Source of the DNA: Vagococcus xieshaowenii | GTDB taxonomy: Bacteria; Bacillota; Bacilli; Lactobacillales; Vagococcaceae | Reading direction: 5' to 3' | DNA: 64,000 bases | Assembly: GCF_004792515.1 (NCBI RefSeq) | Contig: NZ_CP038865.1 | Span: forward strand, 1,014,001-1,078,000 | Shown: positions 1-9,090 of the stretch, one piece after another | Position numbering within the stretch: position 1 is the first letter of the stretch | Layout: each line of letters starts with the position of its first letter | Translations under genes and position numbers: made by a program | Notes under the pieces: model-generated | What the model saw: only the letters and a program-made list of their open reading frames with translations | The model's database searches: none | What the model was told of the DNA's origin: nothing

Positions 1-857
1 ATTTTGCCGTAATCAGGATTTGTCATCGGAGTATCTCCATAAAAAACATGAATTGCTTCCTTTACATGTTCCATAAACTCAGGTAAACATTGACGATCGA
101 CTAGACAATAATCCGGTGCGACACAGGTTTGTCCCGTATTAATAAATTTCCCCCAGACAATGCGTCGTGCTGCATGTGACAACTTAGCATTCTGAGTAAC
201 GATTGCAGGACTCTTTCCCCCTAACTCTAAGGTAACAGGTGTTAATTGCTTACTAGCAGCTTCATAAACAATTCTTCCAACTTTCGGGCTACCGGTAAAA
301 AATATTTTGTCAAAATGATGAGTTAAAACAAACGTATTCGCTTCAATACTACTTTCAAAAAAAGATAACAACCCCGGATCAAAATAACGACGGACACCTT
401 CTATTAAGACTTGGTTAATCGTGGGCGTATATTCGGATAATGCTACTAATGCAGTATTTCCACCTGCTAAAGCACCAATAATAGGATCAAACGATAGCAA
501 AATAGGATAGTTAAAGGCAGACATAATCAAACTATTTCCTAATGGTTCGGTTATAATGTGACTTGTTGCAGGAAAAAGGGTTAAAGGCGTTTTTACTCGT
601 TTAGGTTTCATTAGTTTACGTAAGTGTTTAAACATGTAATGAATACTCTCATAGGTAATCCCAATTTCCGTTAAGTACGACTCGCTTGGATGCTTACCTA
701 AATCACGTTTTAAGGCATTCATTATTTCCGGTTCCAAATCCTTTATCATCTTTTTTAATCTCTTTAAAGCGTCTATACGAGCCTCATAGGAACGTATACG
801 CCCGTCTTGATAGTATAAGCGTTGTCTTTCTATTATTGATAATAATTCTGTTTCCAT
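1..857 (-). CDS. Aldehyde dehydrogenase, class-3 type (3' end beyond window)
   Basis: NAD(P)-dependent oxidation of an aldehyde to a carboxylic acid. The visible 285 residues cover the N-terminal coenzyme-binding part and most of the catalytic core. The general base Glu211 lies in LELGGKSPA and the nucleophile Cys245 in TGQTCVAPDY, the usual ALDH pair; the class-3 (fatty aldehyde/YwdH-like) relationship rests on the N-terminal pattern around NYPILL. The start at 857 is chosen because GAGGG lies 6 nt upstream; an ATG at 863 has no room for a ribosome site. The C-terminus lies left of position 1. It stands alone behind the terminator at 921-960. The substrate cannot be told from sequence. Confidence 0.88.
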   Translation of the reverse strand, partial: METELLSIIERQRLYYQDGRIRSYEARIDALKRLKKMIKDLEPEIMNALKRDLGKHPSESYLTEIGITYESIHYMFKHLRKLMKPKRVKTPLTLFPATSHIITEPLGNSLIMSAFNYPILLSFDPIIGALAGGNTALVALSEYTPTINQVLIEGVRRYFDPGLLSFFESSIEANTFVLTHHFDKIFFTGSPKVGRIVYEAASKQLTPVTLELGGKSPAIVTQNAKLSHAARRIVWGKFINTGQTCVAPDYCLVDRQCLPEFMEHVKEAIHVFYGDTPMTNPDYGK

Positions 858-920
858 TGTCATCCCTCTATTTTCTTTAGCGATCATTTAACAATTAGTT
901 CATTACGTTTCTTTTATATA

Positions 921-960
921 AAAAAACATTCTGTCTCTTAATGATAACAGAATGTTTTTT
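921..960 (-). terminator. Intrinsic terminator after the siderophore operon
   Basis: A 14-bp perfect stem (921-934 with 947-960) ends in a run of T on the minus strand and of A at the other end. It lies directly after the substrate-binding protein gene and before the aldehyde dehydrogenase start. Confidence 0.8.
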
Positions 961-975
961 ATTTATGTAGTGAGA

Positions 976-1923
976 TTATTTAAATGCTGCTTGAACATCG
1001 TCTAACATTAAACCAGTTGATTCAATGCCACCACCTGCTAAATACCAGACGTCAGAAGCTAGTGAAATGATTTTGTCATTTTTAGCAGCATTCGTTTGTG
1101 CTACTAACTCATTTTTAGAGATATTGTTATTTGTTTCATCTCCACCCACGACTTTAGTACGGTCAATAACGAATAAAATATCCGGGTTTGTTTCTAAAAT
1201 ATATTCATAGGATACTTGTTGTCCATGCGTAGATGCTTCAATATTTTCATCAGCTGCTTTAAAGCCAAACACATCATGTACAATACCAAAACGAGAACCT
1301 TTACCGTAAGCAGAAATAGCGCCTTCGTTTACTAATGTTACCAATGCTTTTTGATTTAATGCAGAGGCTTTTTCTTTTGTTTCGTTAATACGTGTTTCTA
1401 AAGCAGTTATCTCTTTGTCTGCTTTTTCTTCTTCACCAAAAATATTTGCTAGAGCATTAATATTATTCTTAGTTGATTCCCAAATATTAGAAGCATCTAC
1501 TCCTAAATAAATCGTTGGCGCAATTTTCTCTAATTCTTCACGAAAATCTTCTTGGCGTCCTGAGATGATGATTAAATCAGGTTGGATAGCGTTGATTTTT
1601 TCCATATCTGGCTCTTTAATACCACCTGCAGAGTCTACGTTTGAAAAATCATCTTTTAAATATTCAGGTAAGCTTTGGTTTGGAACAGCTACTACTTTAT
1701 CGCTTTTCCCTAATGCGTTGATCGTATCTAATGATCCCATATCAAATACAACCACTTTCTCTGGATTTTTATTGATTTCAACATCACCAAACTCAGTTTT
1801 TACCACAACTGTTGAAACTTCTTTATTTGATGATTCTGTTGGCGTAGACGTTTTGCCACAACCGGTAATTAAAAATAACCCCAATACTAATAAACTAAAT
1901 AAAATTTTTCCTGTATTTTTCAT
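976..1923 (-). CDS. Siderophore-binding lipoprotein (YclQ/FatB/CeuA family)
   Basis: Extracellular ferric-siderophore receptor of an ABC importer, anchored to the outer face of the membrane. Residues 1-21 form a lipoprotein signal ending in LITGC, with the lipidated Cys22. The rest is a periplasmic-binding fold of the FecB/BtuF type; the segments DMGSLDTI, EPDMEKI and PDLIIISGRQ are characteristic of the YclQ/CeuA subgroup, which in Bacillus subtilis binds petrobactin and related catecholates. Length (315 residues) is normal. It is the last gene of a four-gene operon that follows the yclN-O-P-Q order and ends at the terminator at 921-960. Iron-catecholate specificity is inferred from family, not visible in sequence. 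Confidence 0.9.
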   Translation of the reverse strand: MKNTGKILFSLLVLGLFLITGCGKTSTPTESSNKEVSTVVVKTEFGDVEINKNPEKVVVFDMGSLDTINALGKSDKVVAVPNQSLPEYLKDDFSNVDSAGGIKEPDMEKINAIQPDLIIISGRQEDFREELEKIAPTIYLGVDASNIWESTKNNINALANIFGEEEKADKEITALETRINETKEKASALNQKALVTLVNEGAISAYGKGSRFGIVHDVFGFKAADENIEASTHGQQVSYEYILETNPDILFVIDRTKVVGGDETNNNISKNELVAQTNAAKNDKIISLASDVWYLAGGGIESTGLMLDDVQAAFK

Positions 1924-1952
1924 TTTCTATATTCTCCCCTTAAAATAAGTGA

Positions 1953-2711
1953 TTATTCGTTAAAATATAAACAGAAACGCTTACCCTCTAGTTCACAAAC
2001 TCTAATATTCATATTGTATAGATCATCTAACACTTCTTTTTGGATGACTTTTTCTGTTGTATCGTGCAAATAGATACGGCCATCCTTCATTGCGATAATC
2101 TCATCAGCGTAACTTGCTGCAAAATTGATATCATGTAATACCATAATCACTGTTTTACCATGATGATCAACCAAATCACGTAACACTTTCATCATCTGTA
2201 CGGCATAATTCATATCTAAATTATTAAGTGGCTCATCTAGCAAAATATATTCTGTGTCTTGTGCAAATACCATTGCGATAAACGCTCGTTGTAATTGTCC
2301 GCCAGAAAGCGTGTCGATATAGCGATCAGCTAAATCTTCTAAACCTAATTGGACAATAGCTTTATCTATGAAGACTTGATCTTCCTCTGTTAGGCGACCT
2401 TTAGAATAAGGGAAACGACCAAACGCTACTAACTCCTTAACCGTCAACTTCAAATTAATCATATTTGATTGTCTTAAAATAGCAATTTTCTTAGCAAGGG
2501 CCGTTTGGTTCCAATCATTAATTTCTTGTTGATCGATTAATACTTCCCCAGTATCTTTTTCAATCAAACGACTCATCATAGACAAAACCGTACTCTTACC
2601 TGCACCATTAGGACCGATAAAGGCGGTGAATTTCCCTTTAGAAATTTCAACATCAACCGCTTTAACAACTTGCTTAGTTCCAAACATTTTAGATAATTGA
2701 CGAACAAGCAT
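1953..2711 (-). CDS. Siderophore ABC transporter, ATP-binding subunit (YclP-like)
   Basis: Cytoplasmic ATPase that powers siderophore import together with the two adjacent permeases. The sequence has Walker A GPNGAGKS at 33-40, the signature LSGGQLQR near 139, Walker B YILLDEP and a switch histidine in VLHDINFA. Length (252 residues) is standard for FecE/FepC-type ATPases. It follows the second permease with a 10-bp gap, and the binding-protein gene follows 29 bp later, consistent with one transcript. Confidence 0.93.
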   Translation of the reverse strand: MLVRQLSKMFGTKQVVKAVDVEISKGKFTAFIGPNGAGKSTVLSMMSRLIEKDTGEVLIDQQEINDWNQTALAKKIAILRQSNMINLKLTVKELVAFGRFPYSKGRLTEEDQVFIDKAIVQLGLEDLADRYIDTLSGGQLQRAFIAMVFAQDTEYILLDEPLNNLDMNYAVQMMKVLRDLVDHHGKTVIMVLHDINFAASYADEIIAMKDGRIYLHDTTEKVIQKEVLDDLYNMNIRVCELEGKRFCLYFNE

Positions 2712-2721
2712 CTCTAGACAC

Positions 2722-3681
2722 CTACTTTCTTTCTCTTAATAATTTCCCAACAAAATACACACCGCCAGTAAATTCAATAACAACGCTAAGTGTGGTGTTC
2801 CATTTAAACACTTGTTCTACTAAGAACTGACCACCAATTAATAGTAAAATAGCTAATAAACTACTACCTATAAACAATATACGATGTTTATAGGTGTTAA
2901 ATAACTGATAAGAAATATTGGCCACAATAAACCCTAAGAAGGTGATAGGCCCTACTAGAGCGGTTGAAACGGCCACTAATAAACTAATCACAAACAATAA
3001 TTGCCATTGAAAACGTCCCACATTAATGCCTAAGTTAGTCGCCACATCTTTTCCTAAATGTAAAACATCCATTTTCTTTGCCGATAACCACAAATACCCA
3101 GCACCTATCATTAAGAAAACAAACGCTAGAGTAAGTAACGTTGTATTGACGTTTGCAAAACTTGCAAACAGCTTCCCTTGTAACTTATCAAACTCATTAG
3201 GATCTAGTAAGACTTGTAGAAACGTGCTGACGCTTCCAAAAAGCGTTCCTAGAATCATACCTACCATTAATAATAGATACAAGTTATTGCCTTGTTTTTT
3301 TAATAAGAAATAAAACATCGACGTGCTCAAAACAATCATTAGCGAAACATTAACAACAAACATCACTAATTGATTTTCTAAAAGCGATAGCTTTGCTTGT
3401 TCTCCCATAAAGAAAAATAAACCTGTATGAATTAACGTGTATAACGAGTCAAATCCTAAAATGCTAGGCGTAAGAAAATGATTGTTGGCTAACGTTTGAA
3501 AACTAATAGTAGCAAAACTGGTCGCAATACCTACAAAAATAAACGCCAGTAATTTTTTTCCTCTGAAATTAAGTGCAAAACTCCAGTTACCATATGTGTT
3601 ATAGGTTAAGAATAACAGGCTCATTAAGACCACTGCACTTATTAGACTTAGCCAAATGATTCTTTCTTTGGTTTTAGGCAT
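2722..3681 (-). CDS. Siderophore ABC transporter permease (YclO-like)
   Basis: One of two FecCD-family membrane subunits, forming a heterodimer with the product of 3674-4627. It is almost entirely hydrophobic, with about nine to ten membrane helices, and carries the family pattern VGPITFLGFIVANI near residue 250, the ATPase-contact loop. The start is placed at 3681 (MPKTKE), preceded by GGGGGA 9 nt upstream; the longer reading from 3711 lies inside the upstream gene and has no ribosome site. It overlaps the upstream permease by 8 bp, indicating translational coupling. Confidence 0.9.
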   Translation of the reverse strand: MPKTKERIIWLSLISAVVLMSLLFLTYNTYGNWSFALNFRGKKLLAFIFVGIATSFATISFQTLANNHFLTPSILGFDSLYTLIHTGLFFFMGEQAKLSLLENQLVMFVVNVSLMIVLSTSMFYFLLKKQGNNLYLLLMVGMILGTLFGSVSTFLQVLLDPNEFDKLQGKLFASFANVNTTLLTLAFVFLMIGAGYLWLSAKKMDVLHLGKDVATNLGINVGRFQWQLLFVISLLVAVSTALVGPITFLGFIVANISYQLFNTYKHRILFIGSSLLAILLLIGGQFLVEQVFKWNTTLSVVIEFTGGVYFVGKLLRERK

Positions 3682-4627
3682 GTGATTTCGTCCCCCTAAC
3701 AAGTAGTCCAATAAAGGCTAAACTACCAATGATACCGACAATTAAACTCACCGGTACTTCGTAGGGTGGGATAATTGTTCTCGAAAGAATATCACAACCA
3801 ATCAAGAATAAACTACCACATAACGCAGTGGGCCAAAGTGTTTTTTTCATTTGATCCCCCGCATATAACGACACCAGATTAGGAATAACAATTCCTAAAA
3901 AAGGTAAATTTCCTACTGTTACTAGTAACACCGAGCTAGCCAAGGACACAATGATTAAACCACCCATTTGAATCATTGTATAATTCATCCCAACACTCGT
4001 CGCAATATCTTTCCCCATTCCAGCAAGCGTAAATTGATACGCATAAAGACTTGCTATAATTAGTAATGGCACAGATAAATAAATCAATTCGTAACCATTT
4101 CGAGTAATTGTTGAGAAATTACCTTGCAACCACGAAGACATATTTTGGATAATTTCTAGTTGATAGGCAAAAAAGGTCACAATAGAACCAATGATATTAC
4201 CAAACATCATCCCTATCAAAGGAACCATGACATTACTTTTTTGTGGTAAACGATTGATCAATTGAACAAATACCATCGTACCGATGAAGGCGAAGATAAA
4301 AGCAACAAAAGATCGCATAATACTAGAACTATTAGGAAAAAAAATCATCGCGATTAGGATACCTAAGCGAGCACTATCTGCTGTGCCTGCAGTTGTCGGT
4401 GAAACAAATTTATTTTGTGTTAGATGTTGCATGATCAACCCACACACACTAGCCGTTGCCCCAGCTATAACTAAACTCACTGTTCTAGGGATTCGAGTAC
4501 TCCATAATACTAATTTCTGTGTTTCAGACAGATTAAATATATCTGTAAGAGGAATACTTTGTACACCTATGAACAATGAAGTGATGACTAATAATAGAAA
4601 GAACAAAGGTAATAAATATCTTTTCAA
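3674..4627 (-). CDS. Siderophore ABC transporter permease (YclN-like)
   Basis: First gene of the iron-uptake operon and the other FecCD-type membrane subunit. It has multiple hydrophobic helices and the FecCD motif GNLPFLGIVIPNL near residue 250. I start it at a TTG at 4627 (MKRYLLPLFF) because AGGAGG sits 8 nt upstream. The longer reading from an ATG at 4678 would begin upstream of the Fur box and within the promoter -10, so it cannot be translated from that promoter. The product is then about 317 residues. Iron-dependent repression by the Fur encoded at 34592 is likely. Confidence 0.88.
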   Translation of the reverse strand: MKRYLLPLFFLLLVITSLFIGVQSIPLTDIFNLSETQKLVLWSTRIPRTVSLVIAGATASVCGLIMQHLTQNKFVSPTTAGTADSARLGILIAMIFFPNSSSIMRSFVAFIFAFIGTMVFVQLINRLPQKSNVMVPLIGMMFGNIIGSIVTFFAYQLEIIQNMSSWLQGNFSTITRNGYELIYLSVPLLIIASLYAYQFTLAGMGKDIATSVGMNYTMIQMGGLIIVSLASSVLLVTVGNLPFLGIVIPNLVSLYAGDQMKKTLWPTALCGSLFLIGCDILSRTIIPPYEVPVSLIVGIIGSLAFIGLLVRGTKSHA

Positions 4628-4649
4628 AGACCTACCTCCTATTTCTAAT

Positions 4650-4664
4650 TGAGAATGATTTTCA
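4650..4664 (-). promoter_or_regulatory. Fur box of the siderophore operon
   Basis: The 15-mer TGAAAATCATTCTCA (minus strand) matches the 7-1-7 Fur consensus TGATAATNATTATCA at 12 of 14 informative positions. It lies between the predicted -10 and the ribosome site, where bound Fur would block transcription. Confidence 0.75.
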
Positions 4665-4676
4665 CTCTCACTAATC

Positions 4677-4705
4677 ATTTTAAATCAATATTTCACAAAT
4701 TACAA
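4677..4705 (-). promoter_or_regulatory. Sigma-A promoter of the siderophore operon
   Basis: The minus strand reads TTGTAA (4700-4705), a 17-bp spacer, then TAAAAT (4677-4682). The Fur box lies just downstream, at about +5 to +20. Confidence 0.55.
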
Positions 4706-4773
4706 CCTAAAGTTCACTTCTTTGAGCATATCTCTTGCAATTTAATCCATCGTTAATATTATGTCGGTTTTTT

Positions 4774-4823
4774 AATAAAAAAACTCCCACAAATTCATTC
4801 GCAATCGTTGAACTCGTGGAAGT
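4774..4823 (-). terminator. Intrinsic terminator of oatA
   Basis: On the minus strand a long, slightly imperfect stem (4816-4823 with 4783-4790, extended inward with G-U pairs) is followed by seven T. Confidence 0.7.
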
Positions 4824-4854
4824 ATATCTATTATTATGATTATTTTTAAAAAGT

Positions 4855-6630
4855 TTACTTCTTATCATCAAAAATAAATTGTTTTTCTAAATCTTCTTTG
4901 ATTAAATTTGCCAGTAAGTCTCGGCCCTCAACTGTTGGATGAACACCATCATTTTCCAGATAAGCTAACTTATCTGCAATATAGCTATGCCAATCAATTA
5001 CATGAACCTCTTGATGTTTATTTGCAAACGAATCGATCACACGGTTGACTTGATCTTGCCAATTAAGTGGCACATAAGTATTCATTAGGGCTAAATGAGC
5101 GCCTGTTGTGGTGATTTGTTGATATAAATTAGCCAAGTCTTTCTCTTCAAAAGGACCATTAGTTCCTAATGACACAAGAACTAGCGTCTCCTGATTAAAT
5201 TTATTAGCATATTGTTTCTTTAAAAGATCAGGTAAATCGATAAATTGACGACCAACTTCCCCATCGACACTAGCTTGGGGTAGAATGGCTTCAATATTGC
5301 TTTTTGATCCCAATAGGACAGAATCACCAATCATATAGATATGTTTAATCGGAACTTTTTTTATTGTTGTTTCCTTTTCTGATGGTTTTTTATCAGTTTT
5401 TTTCGAGACGTTTTCTGTAGACAGTGTTGATGATCTATCCACCATTTGATTAAAGAATGTTACCGTAAAGACCATCCCTAGTATAGTTATACCAATCAGA
5501 ATTAGTTCAATAATTTTTGTTTTACTTTCTTTAATGGCATGATTAACGGATTTAAACCAATTTCCGCTATATTTTCTAATAGGCGTTTCAATGTATTTAT
5601 AAGACATCTCTGCCAAAACGAACATAAGGATTGTTTGGAAAAACATCAACGTCCAGTGATAAACACCTGCAATTTTCATTGGCGTTGTTAAGACAATAAT
5701 CGGATAGTGCCATAAATATAGACTATACGATCTCATACCAATCCATCTTAATAATGAATGAGAAAAGAGGCGATTTAATGTTGTCGCTGGATGAATAACA
5801 ACTGCTAGTATTAACGTACTTGCAAGTGTTATTAGTAAAAAGCCACCTTGATATAGAAACGGCTGATATTCATTTCCCATTAAAACAAAAATTCCTATGA
5901 TGACTAACATCAATGTACCTACACCATCAAAAGATCGTGTCATCTTCTTTGGCATTGTCACTTTCAAACGATTATACGGATAAATAAAGGCTAATAAACT
6001 TCCCATTAATAACGTAAAAATTCTTGAATCTGTTCCGTAATAAGCTCTGTTAATATCACCAGGACTATACCAACACATCATGCTTATAACGGACAAAATG
6101 ACCGCTAGTAACAAAATAAAAGCACGACTTTTTTTCTTTGTTGGAGAATTATTATCCCCTATAAATAATAGAGGTAATAATAAATAAAATTGGGCTTCCA
6201 CAGCTAAAGACCAGAGATGCTTTAGTGGCGCTGGATTAGCAAAAGTATCTGCATACGGTACTTTTTTGACTATGTACCACCAGTTACTCACCCCAAAGAT
6301 ACCCGCTAAATCATCGGTTAATACCGATTGAATATTTGTGGGTGATTTCACGAATACAAATAGTGTCACCAATAACATTAATGCTACTACTGCTGGATAC
6401 AATCGCTTGACTCGTTTTATCCAAAATTCTTTTAGAGACAAAATTTCTTTATGTGATAATTTATATAATAATTGTCCGGTAATTAAATAACCTGAGAGGA
6501 CAAAAAACATATCGACTCCTATGAAGCCCCCTTTAAACAATGGCATTCTAAAATGATACCCTATCACTAGTAGGATAGCTAAGGCGCGCAGCCCATCTAA
6601 ACTTTTTATATATGATTTTTTTTTCTTCAT
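4855..6630 (-). CDS. oatA: Peptidoglycan/cell-wall O-acetyltransferase, OatA type
   Basis: Membrane acetyltransferase that O-acetylates N-acetylmuramic acid on the outer surface, which typically confers lysozyme resistance. Residues 1-370 form an acyltransferase-3 domain with about ten to eleven membrane helices (YHFRMPLFKGGFIGVDMFF near the N-terminus). After a Lys/Glu/Thr-rich linker (about 400-425) comes an extracytoplasmic SGNH domain with GDSVLLG (Ser437) and DGVHPT (Asp561, His564), a complete Asp-His-Ser triad as in OatA. Length (591) is normal. It is monocistronic, flanked by terminators at 4774-4823 and 6761-6784. Another envelope glycan could be the acceptor; OatA is the best fit. 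Confidence 0.85.
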   Translation of the reverse strand: MKKKKSYIKSLDGLRALAILLVIGYHFRMPLFKGGFIGVDMFFVLSGYLITGQLLYKLSHKEILSLKEFWIKRVKRLYPAVVALMLLVTLFVFVKSPTNIQSVLTDDLAGIFGVSNWWYIVKKVPYADTFANPAPLKHLWSLAVEAQFYLLLPLLFIGDNNSPTKKKSRAFILLLAVILSVISMMCWYSPGDINRAYYGTDSRIFTLLMGSLLAFIYPYNRLKVTMPKKMTRSFDGVGTLMLVIIGIFVLMGNEYQPFLYQGGFLLITLASTLILAVVIHPATTLNRLFSHSLLRWIGMRSYSLYLWHYPIIVLTTPMKIAGVYHWTLMFFQTILMFVLAEMSYKYIETPIRKYSGNWFKSVNHAIKESKTKIIELILIGITILGMVFTVTFFNQMVDRSSTLSTENVSKKTDKKPSEKETTIKKVPIKHIYMIGDSVLLGSKSNIEAILPQASVDGEVGRQFIDLPDLLKKQYANKFNQETLVLVSLGTNGPFEEKDLANLYQQITTTGAHLALMNTYVPLNWQDQVNRVIDSFANKHQEVHVIDWHSYIADKLAYLENDGVHPTVEGRDLLANLIKEDLEKQFIFDDKK

Positions 6631-6760
6631 GATTCATTTCCCTTTCAGGTCATTTTCTAAAACGATCCTTTATCATTGTAATACAACCGTAACATTACTG
6701 CAATATATTATCTTTATTTTTACAAACAAATGACAAATATTATTTATTGAAACATTAAAA

Positions 6761-6784
6761 AAAGACCCTTAATAAAGGGTCTTT
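6761..6784. terminator. Bidirectional-looking intrinsic terminator
   Basis: Stem of nine to ten bp (AAGACCCTT paired with AAGGGTCTT, loop AATA) flanked by A and T runs on both sides. It terminates the ypmR-ypmS-msrA-yozE transcript coming from the right. Confidence 0.75.
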
Positions 6785-6795
6785 TACTCATTTTA

Positions 6796-7017
6796 TTATG
6801 TTTGTTCAAGATATTGTTGCCACAAAGCATCAAAATCATCCATACTTTTTACGTAATTGGTATAATCTTCCAAATAAGAGCTAATTTGGTGATAATCTTC
6901 AGAAGTCTTTGAAAAATTAATATCATCATGGATAGATCCTGCTAGTACCACTGATGGCGTAAGATCATAAGGATTTTTAACAGTTTGAACAAATTGATAA
7001 AAACTTTTACTTCTCAT
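6796..7017 (-). CDS. YozE family (UPF0346) SAM-like small protein
   Basis: Small cytoplasmic protein (73 residues) of the YozE SAM-like family, function unknown. The pattern KSFYQFVQT, then [14 protein letters not shown], then DFDALWQQY is diagnostic. The start at 7017 (MRSKSF) is preferred, with AAGG 9 nt upstream; the ATG at 7026 abuts that site. It overlaps the end of msrA by 11 bp and so is probably translationally coupled to it. Confidence 0.85.
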   Translation of the reverse strand: MRSKSFYQFVQTVKNPYDLTPSVVLAGSIHDDINFSKTSEDYHQISSYLEDYTNYVKSMDDFDALWQQYLEQT

Positions 7018-7528
7018 GCCACGCATCCTTTACAAACGTTTCTCTAGGTTGACTTGAGGCTTTATAACGACTCGGATCCTTCTTATAAAAATCTTGATGA
7101 TACTCTTCTGCTTCATAAAAAGGTGCGATAGGTTTGATCTCTGTCACAATAGGACGATCAAATCGGCCACTTGCTTGTAGCTTATCCTTACTTGTTTGAG
7201 CGATTAGTCGCTCTTCCTCGTTTTGATAAAAGATTACTGGACGATAACTTGATCCTCTATCTTGAAATTGACCGAATGCATCTGTCGGATCAGTTTGTAG
7301 CCAGTAAATTTCAACCAATTCTGCATAACTAATAATAGCAGGGTCATAAGTGATCTCTACAGCTTCTGTATGTCCAGTTTCTCCTGAGCATACCTCTTCG
7401 TAGGTTGGGTTCTCAACATGTCCATCTGTATAACCTGAGATAACTGAATGAATACCTGGTTGTTGGTCAAACGGATGCACCATACACCAAAAGCATCCCC
7501 CAGCAAATATTGCTTTTGCTTGTGTCAT
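7007..7528 (-). CDS. msrA: Peptide methionine sulfoxide reductase MsrA
   Basis: Reduces methionine-S-sulfoxide in proteins and free methionine, repairing oxidative damage in the cytoplasm. The catalytic motif GCFWC is at residues 11-15 with nucleophile Cys12; [18 protein letters not shown] and [12 protein letters not shown] are the other family blocks. Length (173) is normal. There is no fused MsrB domain and no msrB neighbour in this window. It is packed 2 bp behind ypmS. Confidence 0.95.
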   Translation of the reverse strand: MTQAKAIFAGGCFWCMVHPFDQQPGIHSVISGYTDGHVENPTYEEVCSGETGHTEAVEITYDPAIISYAELVEIYWLQTDPTDAFGQFQDRGSSYRPVIFYQNEEERLIAQTSKDKLQASGRFDRPIVTEIKPIAPFYEAEEYHQDFYKKDPSRYKASSQPRETFVKDAWHEK

Positions 7529-7530
7529 GA

Positions 7531-8169
7531 TTATTCCTCCTTACTTGCTGATTCGTTCACATCGAAATAAACACTTAAGCGAATTTCGTCATCAACTAAG
7601 TTTATTTTGTCAGCTTTAATACGGATATCATCTTCGATTACTAATTGATTCAAATGAAGAATGACTTGTCCGTCTTTTGATTTTACTTCAACCCACTCTG
7701 GTAAGTCCAATTTGGCGACTTGTTTTAATACTTGATTCATTGGAATACTCAAGCTTCCTACAGAAACATTTTTAGCTTCTAGTAGCACATTGCCATCACT
7801 CATGACAAATGGTTCAAAATATAAATAAAACTCAACTGGAAATCCTAGTAATTTAAACGTCCCATTTAACATCGCTTGATTTTCTAAATAAAAATCATAT
7901 TTTACCGTTTTAGTACTTAAATATTTATCTAAGTAATGATTGATAATCCGATTAATGTCTTCTTTATTAGAAACTAATTGAAAACTTGGTTTATCATCAA
8001 AGATTACTTGGTCAACTTTATCCTTATAGACTTCTTCTCGGTTTTCACTAAGACGAACACCTACGAACACTGCCAAGCCAATAATAGTTGCTAATAAGGC
8101 AAGGAAAGCCATTTTCCAATAATTTGTTGATTTCACTGTTTGTTCTTGCTCATTCATTTGTTCCTTCAT
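7531..8169 (-). CDS. YpmS family membrane-anchored protein (DUF2140)
   Basis: One N-terminal membrane helix (about residues 19-41) is followed by an extracytoplasmic domain with the YpmS features [19 protein letters not shown] and [10 protein letters not shown]. Function is unknown; in Firmicutes it is paired with the SGNH lipase-like protein YpmR, as here (16 bp downstream of it), which suggests a shared envelope role. 212 residues. Confidence 0.8.
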   Translation of the reverse strand: MKEQMNEQEQTVKSTNYWKMAFLALLATIIGLAVFVGVRLSENREEVYKDKVDQVIFDDKPSFQLVSNKEDINRIINHYLDKYLSTKTVKYDFYLENQAMLNGTFKLLGFPVEFYLYFEPFVMSDGNVLLEAKNVSVGSLSIPMNQVLKQVAKLDLPEWVEVKSKDGQVILHLNQLVIEDDIRIKADKINLVDDEIRLSVYFDVNESASKEE

Positions 8170-8185
8170 GTGTCTTATCTCCTTA

Positions 8186-9013
8186 TTACTTCAGCTCTCC
8201 TGAAGTTTCAATAATCATCGCAAACTCATTTGCAATGATTTGATAGCCAAGGTTATTGGGGTGAAAATTATCAGCATCTGATAATAAATTATTGATACCA
8301 TCATCTGTATTGGATGACTCTGAAGCTAATCCATCATAAATATTGTCGTTAATAGGGACAAAATAAGCTTTTTTACGCGTATTTAAGGTGGATTTAGCAG
8401 AACCATTCCAATTATCAACAATTTCTTGCATCGCATCTATCTCATTAAAACTCACATAAAAAGGATTATAGATTCCTAGTTGATAAATAGGTGCTTGATC
8501 ATTATATTGTCGAATTAATTGATACAACTCATCTAGATCTTCCTGATATTCTTGGCTAGGTTTATCAAATGTTTCTACTGCTAAATTATTGAATAAATTC
8601 GATTTAATAACCTTCATTAAATCATTCCCTCCAGTAGTCAAGGTGATAATTGTAGCCTCTTTTAAATCATTTTGAATATCAGTTGAGCTATTGATTCGCT
8701 TAATAATCTGACGGGTCGTATTACCCGCTTTACCATAATTAACAGTACTAATGATTTTGTCTGGATATTTTTCCATTAAATTGGATTGTAGAAGCGGCAC
8801 ATAGCCCCCTTCATTAGTACTATCTCCTACCCCTTCTGTTAAAGAATCACCAATTGCAACAACAAAGACTTCCTTAACATCTTCTTGTTTAGGGATATTA
8901 TTTTGCTCCATTCGATCTGCTGGTTTTCTTAACAATAAACTTCCAAAAATCAGCGGTAACACAAAGAAAATTGTACAGACTACTAATTCTTTAGTATGTT
9001 TTGAAAAAAACAT
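8186..9013 (-). CDS. SGNH/GDSL hydrolase, YpmR family
   Basis: Predicted secreted or membrane-anchored esterase or lipase. Residues 8-28 form a signal anchor. The nucleophile block VVAIGDSLTEG contains Ser57, Gly and Asn blocks lie in the middle (TLTTGGNDLM), and the C-terminal Asp/His block is ADNFHPNNLGY. The catalytic set therefore appears intact. It heads the ypmR-ypmS-msrA-yozE run. The substrate is unknown; an envelope lipid or acylated glycan is plausible. Confidence 0.85.
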   Translation of the reverse strand: MFFSKHTKELVVCTIFFVLPLIFGSLLLRKPADRMEQNNIPKQEDVKEVFVVAIGDSLTEGVGDSTNEGGYVPLLQSNLMEKYPDKIISTVNYGKAGNTTRQIIKRINSSTDIQNDLKEATIITLTTGGNDLMKVIKSNLFNNLAVETFDKPSQEYQEDLDELYQLIRQYNDQAPIYQLGIYNPFYVSFNEIDAMQEIVDNWNGSAKSTLNTRKKAYFVPINDNIYDGLASESSNTDDGINNLLSDADNFHPNNLGYQIIANEFAMIIETSGELK

Positions 9014-9034
9014 TCACTCACTTCCTTATATAAA

Positions 9035-9064
9035 CAGGGCGTGACAGTAAACCGTCACACCCTG
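9035..9064 (-). terminator. GTGACA-type hairpin between a degV-family gene and ypmR
   Basis: A 13-bp stem (CAGGG...CCCTG with a GTGACNG core) has only a poor T run on the minus strand (TGTTTAT). It may be an inefficient terminator or attenuator. It shares its core with hairpins at 24741, 26795 and 36345. Confidence 0.45.
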
Positions 9065-9090
9065 CAATAGATTGTAAAAAATAATACAAC

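Noticed and set aside
686-880. Small plus-strand frame antisense to the aldehyde dehydrogenase
   Set aside because: No ribosome site and entirely opposite to a well-supported gene; a shadow frame.
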